DNA from: an uncultured bacterium | GTDB taxonomy: Bacteria > Auribacterota > Tritonobacteria > UBA1439 | DNA length: 5,021 nt | Assembly: GCA_937858775.1 (NCBI GenBank) | Contig: CALLYX010000358.1 | Location: forward strand, 1-5,021 | Direction: 5' to 3' | Shown here: positions 1-3,759 of the stretch, in pieces | Position numbering within the stretch: position 1 is the first letter of the stretch | How the letters are laid out: every line of letters starts with the position of its first letter | The notes under the pieces: model-generated | Databases searched by the model: none | Told to the model about the DNA's origin: nothing | What the model saw: the letters and a program-made list of their open reading frames with translations, nothing else | Position numbers and translations under genes: made by a program

Positions 1-21
1 CCACCGACATGGACGGAATAC

Positions 22-384
22 TCATTCCGGCAGGCCGGCGACTTCGATCACTGGCCGAACTTCGACTGTTCCGATGCTCGCCCCCGGAACCCGTCCTGCA
101 ATCGCAACGGCTTCATCGCGATCTTTCGCCTCGATCAGAAAATAGCCCGCCATCTGCTCCCGCGTTTCGATGAAGGGGCCATCGGTGACAATGGGCTTGC
201 CTTCTCGAACCCGAACGATCGCCGCCGTGGCAGCCGGGTGAACCGGAGAGGCATGCACGTACTCCCCCTTCGCATCCAATTGATGGCAGAGCCCAATCGA
301 CTCCGCCAGTAGGCCCTTCTTTGTCTTCTCGCTCATCTTCTCGAATGCCGTTTCGTCGTGATGAACCAACAAGATGAATTTCAT
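22..384 (-). CDS. YCII-domain (DGPF family) small protein, complete
   Basis: This gene encodes a 120-residue protein of the YCII / DGPF family, a small alpha-beta barrel fold whose cellular role is mostly unknown. The family pattern is clear: MKFILLVHHDE at the N terminus, IVRVREGK at 56-63, the DGPF signature at 68-71, ETREQMAGYFLI at 73-84 and EVRPV at 108-112. The start at 384 is chosen because the family begins with M-K-F/Y-hydrophobic, and because GGAGG (391-395) lies 6 nt upstream. A longer reading from 444 adds 20 residues with no family similarity. It starts 50 nt after the stop of the preceding reading frame, which ends in a second YCII domain about 50% identical over 60 residues, so the two form a tandem pair. 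YCII pairs often sit beside ECF sigma factor genes. An ATG at 8-10 just past the stop could begin such a gene, but only three codons are visible. The family assignment is firm; the function is unknown. Confidence 0.9.
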   Translation of the reverse strand: MKFILLVHHDETAFEKMSEKTKKGLLAESIGLCHQLDAKGEYVHASPVHPAATAAIVRVREGKPIVTDGPFIETREQMAGYFLIEAKDRDEAVAIAGRVPGASIGTVEVRPVIEVAGLPE

Positions 385-434
385 GCCGTGCCTCCATGAA
401 AGCCCCTCAATCCGTTGCCTCGTCGACCGAACAG

Positions 435-629
435 TCAGGCACAACCGCCCTCTTTAATCGGCCGCACTTCGATACTGCCGTACTGAGCTGCGGGAAACTT
501 CGAGGCGATCCGTACGGCGTCGTTGAGGTCCCGGACATCGATCAACAGATACCCGCCCAACTGTTCCTTCGTTTCGGCGAAGGGCCCGTCGGTCGTCGAG
601 ACTTTCCCGGCCCGCACCCGCACCGTCGT
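435..629 (-). pseudogene. C-terminal half of a YCII (DGPF) domain protein
   Basis: Residues 325-388 of the frame starting at 1601 align without gaps to residues 55-118 of the complete YCII protein at 22-384. Shared positions include VRVR, GK, TDGPF (337-341), ET, EQ, GY, LI, AV, IA and EVRP (378-381). The N-terminal half of the domain, expected to begin with M-K-Y/F and the first beta strand, is absent and replaced by membrane-protein sequence. Its stop (435-437) lies 50 nt before the start of the complete YCII gene, a spacing natural for an operon pair. I infer that this part belongs to the same genome as 22-384 and that the intact gene once had about 118 codons. Confidence 0.8.
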
Positions 630-1601
630 GACCGTCTCGTTCGCATTGTCCACGATCGGCTTGATCTCGTTTTGCAGCACGTTCACCAGGGCCGCAAGCT
701 GGAGGATCAACACGATCAAGGCAATGCCCATCAGCATCCCTTCCATCGCCAGCACGATGATGAACACGTCGCGGATCATGCCGACCCAGTTGGCCGCGTC
801 GTCCGGATCGGCCAGCAGCGCATCGAGGTCGGTGTAGCCGCGCCCGCCGTAGCGCGCGGTGAACTCGGCCAGCGCCGCGGGATTGGTGCGCGTCGCCGCG
901 ACCAGGCGCACCGCGTACTGGATCAGCGCCGGATCGACATAGCCGCGGCGACACTCCCGCTGCAATTGCGCGAGTTCGTCGGTGGTCGCGACCGCCGCGA
1001 TGTCGGCGGCCGCGCCGGTCACCCGCTCGACGATCACGAACTCCTCTTCCTCGGTCGGATAGCCGACCAGGACTTTCATCATGAAACGGTCGACCTGCGC
1101 CTCGGGCAGCGGGTAGGTGCCCTCGGTCTCGATCGGGTTCTGCGTCGCCATCACCAGAAATGGCTCCGGCACCCGATGCGTTTCGCCGGCGATCGTCACC
1201 TGGTACTCCTGCATCACCTCGAGCAGCGCGCTCTGCACCTTGGCCGGCGCGCGGTTGATCTCGTCGGCGAGCAGCAGGTGCGCGAACACCGGCCCCAGCG
1301 CGGTGCTGAAGTCGCCGCTCTTCTGGTTGTAGACGCGGGTGCCGATGAGGTCCGCCGGCACCAGGTCGGGCGTGAACTGGATGCGCTTGAAGCTGCCGCG
1401 TATCGTGCGCGCGAGGGTCTTCACCGTCAGTGTCTTGGCGAGCCCCGGGACGCCCTCGACCAGCAGGTGGCCCTGGGCGAGGATCGCCACCAGCACGCGC
1501 TCGAGGAAGTGGTCCTGGCCGACGACGACCTTCTTGACCTCGAACAGGATGCGCTCCATCAGCGTCGCCACCTGGCCGGGATGCGGATTGGACTCGTTCA
1601 T
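435..1601 (-). CDS. Chimeric reading frame: MoxR AAA+ ATPase / membrane segment / YCII C-terminal half
   Basis: This is one uninterrupted 388-codon frame made of three unrelated parts. Residues 1 to about 240-250 are a MoxR-family AAA+ ATPase. Residues about 260-324 are a single-pass membrane protein piece. Residues about 325-388 are the C-terminal half of a YCII domain. MoxR proteins are chaperone-like ATPases, usually about 310-330 residues, often beside DUF58 or VWA-domain genes. This one lacks the lid domain with the S-P-R sensor 2 motif, so it would not be a normal ATPase. The start at 1601 gives a typical MoxR N terminus and has a modest AAGG site 5 nt upstream. The gene begins 39 nt after the stop of the protease-fusion frame. 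I see no known family with this order of domains, and the junctions look like those of a chimeric contig. The open frame is certain; its existence as a real protein is doubtful. Confidence 0.6.
   Translation of the reverse strand: MNESNPHPGQVATLMERILFEVKKVVVGQDHFLERVLVAILAQGHLLVEGVPGLAKTLTVKTLARTIRGSFKRIQFTPDLVPADLIGTRVYNQKSGDFSTALGPVFAHLLLADEINRAPAKVQSALLEVMQEYQVTIAGETHRVPEPFLVMATQNPIETEGTYPLPEAQVDRFMMKVLVGYPTEEEEFVIVERVTGAAADIAAVATTDELAQLQRECRRGYVDPALIQYAVRLVAATRTNPAALAEFTARYGGRGYTDLDALLADPDDAANWVGMIRDVFIIVLAMEGMLMGIALIVLILQLAALVNVLQNEIKPIVDNANETVTTVRVRAGKVSTTDGPFAETKEQLGGYLLIDVRDLNDAVRIASKFPAAQYGSIEVRPIKEGGCA
619..629. other. Probable junction between membrane-protein fragment and YCII fragment
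   Basis: These bases encode the TTVR part of ETVTTVRVR. The membrane-protein side plausibly ends in ETV-TTVR, and YCII proteins commonly have A-T-T-V-R-V-R before the DGPF region. The two genes may therefore have shared about 11 bases here. The change of family on either side is seen in the translation. The exact breakpoint is inferred. Confidence 0.5.
630..821 (-). other. Single-pass membrane protein fragment inside the chimeric frame
   Basis: Residues 261-324 of the frame starting at 1601 hold one long hydrophobic segment (about 278-306, from DVFIIVLAMEG through LILQLAALV). It is followed by an amphipathic stretch, NEIKPIVDNANETV (311-324). This shape, a short cytoplasmic lead, one membrane helix, then a helical tail with K-P-I-V-D-N-A, resembles small DUF948-like or uncharacterised single-pass proteins that I recall from Anaerolineae-type genomes. 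That resemblance is from memory and unverified. It has no start codon or ribosome binding site of its own at the expected position and ends where YCII sequence begins. It reads as an internal fragment of a third gene. Confidence 0.5.
852..1601 (-). pseudogene. MoxR-type AAA+ ATPase core, C-terminally truncated
   Basis: Residues 1-250 of the frame starting at 1601 carry the full ATPase core. Walker A is GVPGLAKT (50-57). Walker B is LLLADEIN (109-116). The sensor 1 region is MATQNPIE (151-158). The conserved EAQVDRF stretch is at 167-173, with the arginine at 172. The segment EVKKVVVGQD near the N terminus (21-30) is also typical of MoxR proteins. After VRLVAATRT (231-239) a normal member continues into the lid helices with a G-A-S-P-R motif. 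Here it changes to unrelated sequence between about residues 238 and 260. Around 80 C-terminal residues are therefore missing. The upstream neighbour ends in an HtrA-type protease fragment, so protease followed by MoxR may be the natural order in the source genome. Confidence 0.85.
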
Positions 1602-1640
1602 GATGCCTTCGCGGTGGATGGAAGAGGGTGGGTCGCGCCG

Positions 1641-1890
1641 TCAGAACGGCGACAGCCCGACGCCGGCAGCGGCGTTCTCGATCGGCACCGCGAACCCGAT
1701 GCCGATGAAGGTGCGCTGCTGGTTGGGGTTGAGGATGCCGGTGACGATGCCGATCACTTCGCCCTCGGCGGTCACCAGCGGTCCGCCGGAGTTGCCCGGA
1801 TTGATGGCTGCGTCAGTATGGATGATATCAGGGATGGAATAGAACAGCCCGCTGGAATCCGTGCTGTCAAGGGAGAGAGATCGGCCGGTG
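1641..1890 (-). pseudogene. C-terminal fragment of an HtrA/DegP-type serine protease
   Basis: Residues 376-456 of the frame starting at 3011 match the second half of a trypsin-like protease domain. GRSLSLDST (376-384) fits the loop after the beta-barrel strand. IPDIIHTDAAINPGNSGG (393-410) contains the catalytic serine (S408) in its classic GNSGG setting. GEVIGIVTGI and IGIGFAVPIENA follow as in HtrA proteins. The catalytic His and Asp, which lie N-terminal, are missing, so this part cannot be an active protease. No PDZ domain follows: the frame ends 13 residues after FAVPIE. I cannot tell whether that end is natural for a PDZ-less relative or whether more is missing. The MoxR gene starts 39 nt downstream. 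Confidence 0.85.
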
Positions 1891-3011
1891 CCGCTGATGA
1901 TGCCGGAGGACGCGTCGAGGGAGAGGCCGGCCGGGAGTTCGCCCCCCGCCAGAGACCAGCGGTACGGGGCGATCCCCCCCTCGGCCGCGAGCGATGCCTG
2001 ATACGGCGCGCCCCGGAGGCCTTGGGGCAGGGAAGATGTGGCGATGACAAGGGCGGCGGCGCGAATGACGAGATCGAACTTCGCCGAGGCCTTCTCCCCC
2101 CGGGCGTCCAAGACGCCGATCGTCAGGGGGGTATCGCCGGCGCGCTCGGGCGTGCCGCTGATTACGCCGCGCGACGGGTCGATGGAAAGGCCCGCGGGGA
2201 GCGATACCGGGTAGGATTGCCACGAATACGGCGGGGCGCCCCCGGTCGCCGATAGCTCCTGCTCGTACCGCTCCCCGGCCCTCCCTTCGGCGAGCGCCTC
2301 GGTGAGAATCGCCAGGGCCTCGCCTTTCACGGTGATCGACTGTTCGACGGTGTCGGTATTCCGGTCGGCGTCGGTCACCGACACCCTGAACAGCGCGCGG
2401 CCGGGCTCCTCCGGGACCCCGTCGATGGCCCCGCTCGCCGGGGCGAGGGAAAGAGAGGCGGGAAGGCCGCCCGATGTGATCGACCACGCGTACGGCGGGG
2501 TGCCGCCCGTCGCCTCCATGACGGCGGAGTACGGCTGGCCGGGCGAGGCGTCGGGAAGGGCGCCCGTGGTGATGTACAGCGGCTGGGTGATCTTGCCCTG
2601 CGGGCGCTCGTAGGGAGTGGCGCCGGGTGGCGGCGTGGGGGCGGGCCCGGTCTCGGCGGGCGCCGGCGTCTCCGCCCCGCCCCCGGCGTCATTCACCGGC
2701 TCGGCCGCATCGCCCGCGGCGGGCTCGGCGGCGGCACGGCCGGGCTTCGCGGCTGGGGCTTCCTTCGCCCCCCCGTGTACGGCGGGTCGCGGGACGGCCG
2801 GCGCCGCTTTTTTCGCCTCTTCCGGGGCCTCCACGCCCGGCATGACGACGCGGGTGGTCCTCGCGAATGGGTTCGGAATCCGCCGGAAGGGCGAGGATAT
2901 GGAGACGGCCGCGCGCGAGCCGCGCGGATGAAGCGCGCGGCGGGCGGAGGGGGCGGCGGCCAACGCCAGCGCGATGCCGAGCGCGGTGAAAGCTATCCTC
3001 GATGGTCTCAT
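1641..3011 (-). CDS. Secreted protein with putative-Ig (He_PIG-like) repeats, fused in frame to an HtrA-type protease tail
   Basis: This is a 456-codon open frame. Residues 1-22 form a signal peptide: basic n-region MRPSR, then hydrophobic IAFTALGIALALAAA, with likely cleavage near APSA. Residues 23-140 are a low-complexity linker rich in Ala, Pro, Glu and Gly. Residues 144-375 are putative-Ig repeats of the He_PIG type, common in adhesin-like and cell-surface proteins of bacteria. After GIISGT (370-375) the sequence turns into the C-terminal part of a trypsin-like HtrA protease. The natural protein was presumably longer, with the third repeat completed. The start at 3011 is supported by the signal peptide, but there is no Shine-Dalgarno site, and a terminator-like hairpin sits immediately upstream. 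The gene lies under a cobalamin riboswitch (3094-3259). The N-terminal 375 residues are credible; the fused tail is probably an artefact. Confidence 0.7.
   Translation of the reverse strand: MRPSRIAFTALGIALALAAAPSARRALHPRGSRAAVSISSPFRRIPNPFARTTRVVMPGVEAPEEAKKAAPAVPRPAVHGGAKEAPAAKPGRAAAEPAAGDAAEPVNDAGGGAETPAPAETGPAPTPPPGATPYERPQGKITQPLYITTGALPDASPGQPYSAVMEATGGTPPYAWSITSGGLPASLSLAPASGAIDGVPEEPGRALFRVSVTDADRNTDTVEQSITVKGEALAILTEALAEGRAGERYEQELSATGGAPPYSWQSYPVSLPAGLSIDPSRGVISGTPERAGDTPLTIGVLDARGEKASAKFDLVIRAAALVIATSSLPQGLRGAPYQASLAAEGGIAPYRWSLAGGELPAGLSLDASSGIISGTGRSLSLDSTDSSGLFYSIPDIIHTDAAINPGNSGGPLVTAEGEVIGIVTGILNPNQQRTFIGIGFAVPIENAAAGVGLSPF
1887..1904. other. Probable junction between Ig-repeat gene and HtrA fragment
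   Basis: These bases encode GIISGT. The motif fits the expected end of the Ig repeat's first half (compare GVISGTP in repeat 2). It also fits HtrA sequence leading into GRSL, where G-I-[IV]-S-[AG] is common. A shared stretch of up to about 18 bases at this point would explain how two unrelated genes were joined without loss of frame. The homology switch is seen directly in the translation. Placing the breakpoint exactly here is an inference. Confidence 0.6.
1887..2582 (-). repeat. Three tandem putative-Ig domain repeats, the last truncated
   Basis: The protein starting at 3011 contains three related units of about 86-88 residues: 144-229, 230-317 and 318-375. Each carries the He_PIG pattern: a strand near the start, then G-x-x-Y (GQPYSAVMEA, GERYEQELSA, GAPYQASLAA), then a G-G-x-x-P-Y-x-W motif (GGTPPYAW, GGAPPYSW, GGIAPYRW). 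These are followed by L-P-A-x-L-S-[LI] and S-G-x-I-x-G. The first two units continue with an acidic, strand-rich second half ending in SITVKG or LVIRA. The third stops at its GIISGT motif, where foreign sequence begins. The domains probably form extracellular beta-sandwiches. No ligand can be inferred. Confidence 0.88.
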
Positions 3012-3076
3012 GGCAATAAGAAGGGGCCCCCAGCGCGTGCGAAGGGCCCCCGTGACGCCTGATCAGCCTCTCTCAC
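3008..3076 (-). other. Possible 22-codon leader ORF overlapping the start codon (ATGA)
   Basis: A GTG at 3074-3076 opens a frame of 22 codons ending in TGA at 3008-3010. The stop overlaps the ATG of the Ig-repeat gene as ATGA, a layout typical of translational coupling. Such coupling would explain how that ATG is used without its own Shine-Dalgarno site. The frame runs straight through the terminator-like hairpin. Against it, no convincing ribosome binding site precedes the GTG, and a 22-codon frame in GC-rich DNA is easily a chance event. Confidence 0.2.
3023..3050 (-). terminator. Terminator-like hairpin, candidate riboswitch expression platform
   Basis: On the minus strand the RNA can form a 7-bp all-GC stem (3044-3050 with 3023-3029) around a 14-nt loop, followed by TTCTTATT (3015-3022). 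It lies about 44 nt downstream of the B12 box of the cobalamin riboswitch and ends 11 nt before the ATG at 3011. The natural reading is a transcription attenuator that forms when cobalamin is bound. It is oddly close to the start codon: no Shine-Dalgarno site fits between the U-tract and the ATG. It might instead mask translation initiation, or the true start might lie elsewhere. I could not identify an antiterminator by eye. Confidence 0.65.
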
Positions 3077-3093
3077 CCCGGAGAAAATACGAT

Positions 3094-3259
3094 TCGAGGT
3101 TTCCTGGCTCGTGGCAGGTGGTTCACCCCAGGCCTTCCCGGCGGGGCGGCCGCATGGGCCGGCCCGGCCAGTGACCTGGGGGCGTTCGACGACGCCACTT
3201 ACAGTTGCGGGGGCAGCAGCGGATTCTCACCGCTTTCCCTCTGCATGGGAAAGAACCGC
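3094..3259 (-). ncRNA. Cobalamin (adenosylcobalamin-type) riboswitch
   Basis: The minus strand carries the conserved elements of a cobalamin riboswitch in the right order. They are GGGAAA-GCGGTGAGAATCCGC (3219-3239), CTGCCCCCGCAACTGTAAG (3198-3216), the GTCACTGG segment (3167-3174), GGGAAGGCC (3131-3139), a GGTGAACC-type loop (3120-3127) and the B12 box GCCAGGAAACCTC (3096-3108). GGTT near the 5' end can pair with AACC in the B12 box to close P1. A GC-rich peripheral arm fills 3140-3166. Such elements usually repress transport or synthesis genes when cobalamin is abundant. Here the next gene, 82 nt beyond the aptamer, is a secreted Ig-repeat protein. A promoter sits directly upstream, and a terminator-like hairpin (3023-3050) directly downstream. 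Confidence 0.94.
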
Positions 3260-3263
3260 GCCT

Positions 3264-3292
3264 ATGGTACGCCGTCAAACCGCCCGGGTCAA
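3264..3292 (-). promoter_or_regulatory. Sigma-70-type promoter for the riboswitch and Ig-repeat gene
   Basis: On the minus strand a -35 hexamer TTGACC (3287-3292) and a -10 hexamer TACCAT (3264-3269) are separated by 17 nt. The predicted transcription start is near 3256-3258, immediately before the conserved 5' part of the cobalamin riboswitch, which is where it should be. The match is 5 of 6 at -35 and 4 of 6 at -10. Its position relative to the aptamer is the strongest support. Confidence 0.65.
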
Positions 3293-3380
3293 CCGGCAAT
3301 TTCAAGCCGGCCCGGGGGGGTATTCACGTTCGCCGCCGGCCTTCCCCCTCGCCGGGTTGCCGTCGTTTCCTGAGAACGCA

Positions 3381-3407
3381 AAAGGGCCCCCTCGCGGGGG
3401 CCCCTTT
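3381..3407 (-). terminator. Rho-independent terminator of the six-cysteine gene
   Basis: An 8-bp GC stem (3384-3391 with 3396-3403) closes a 4-nt loop. It is extended by three A-T pairs with one bulged C. On the minus strand it is followed by TTTT, the U-tract. It lies 22 nt beyond the stop of the gene at 3430-3657. The flanking A and T runs make it potentially bidirectional, though no plus-strand gene needs it. Its core resembles the hairpin at 3023-3050. Confidence 0.85.
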
Positions 3408-3429
3408 CCATGCATTTGGAGAAGCGTGA

Positions 3430-3657
3430 TCACGACTTCTTCGGCTTCGCGGCGTGCTTCTTCCACGCCTCGGGATCCTGCTCCTTGACGAACTGCTTCC
3501 ACGACTCCGGATCGCCCTTCTTCTGGAGCGGGACCATCTTTTTCCCGCAGCAGACGATGTCGCATTCGGTTTCGTCGCACACCTCGATCACGACGACCTT
3601 GAGGCCGCAGCCCGCCTCGGGGTCGCACACCAGCACATCACCCTGATTCAGCTTCAT
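3430..3657 (-). CDS. Small six-cysteine desulforedoxin-like protein
   Basis: This 75-residue, presumably cytoplasmic protein has no signal peptide. Its first 44 residues resemble desulforedoxin / desulfoferrodoxin N-terminal domains: GDVLVC near the start, then CCGKKM at 36-41, as in the C-C-G-x-x-M end of the rubredoxin-like Fe(S-Cys)4 site. The first pair is not C-x-x-C but C11-x5-C17, and two extra cysteines (C27, C32) are present. The metal site may therefore differ (iron or zinc), or the protein may belong to a separate cysteine-rich family. The C-terminal 30 residues are charged and contain a doubled D-P-E-[SA]-W-K motif (49-54 and 61-66). The start is firm: AGGAGGT (3666-3672) lies 8 nt upstream. 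It has its own promoter and terminator, so it is probably monocistronic. A metal-binding role is an inference from the cysteines. Confidence 0.85.
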   Translation of the reverse strand: MKLNQGDVLVCDPEAGCGLKVVVIEVCDETECDIVCCGKKMVPLQKKGDPESWKQFVKEQDPEAWKKHAAKPKKS

Positions 3658-3681
3658 CTCGCGCTACCTCCTATTGTCGAA

Positions 3682-3710
3682 AAGATAGCACCGGCCCTGG
3701 AAAAACACAA
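3682..3710 (-). promoter_or_regulatory. Promoter of the six-cysteine gene
   Basis: On the minus strand TTGTGT (3705-3710) and TATCTT (3682-3687) are spaced by 17 nt, and the -10 is preceded by TG (an extended -10, TGCTATCTT). The predicted start near 3675 would give a short leader of about 18 nt holding little more than the Shine-Dalgarno site. The surrounding 3,700-3,760 stretch is much more AT-rich than the rest of the window, as expected for a promoter region. Confidence 0.55.
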
Positions 3711-3715
3711 TCAAA

Positions 3716-3758
3716 ATAATCACAGTATGACGCAACAGTCAGGCATGGCGTTGATTAT
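3716..3758 (-). repeat. Inverted repeat after the oxidoreductase gene, possible weak terminator
   Basis: ATAATCA and TGATTAT (3716-3722 and 3752-3758) form a 7-bp inverted repeat. A shorter TGAC/GTCA pair lies inside it. On the minus strand a TTTTGA stretch follows. It starts 2 nt after the stop codon of the oxidoreductase gene. The stem is AT-rich with a 29-nt interior, so termination would be weak; an operator for the promoter that follows is another possibility. Confidence 0.3.
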
Positions 3759-3759
3759 G

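Noticed and set aside
385..444. Upstream extension of the complete YCII gene by 20 codons.
   Set aside because: The extension has no family similarity and overlaps the ribosome binding site at 391-395. The family begins at the ATG at 384.
396..2255. A 619-codon open frame on the plus strand, antisense to the MoxR and Ig/HtrA frames.
   Set aside because: Its translation is rich in Arg, His, Asp and Gln with no recognisable motif, as expected for the complement of GC-rich codons. The minus strand carries clear family motifs over the same region, and the plus frame crosses every suspected junction.
1867..2487. Minus-strand frame of 206 codons within the Ig-repeat region.
   Set aside because: Its Arg/Gly/Pro-rich product lacks domains. 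The Ig repeats in the other phase account for this region.
435..3011. The MoxR-membrane-YCII and Ig-HtrA proteins as new multidomain systems.
   Set aside because: Each part is incomplete exactly at the join (no lid, no catalytic His/Asp, half an Ig fold, half a YCII fold). A true functional fusion should keep whole domains.
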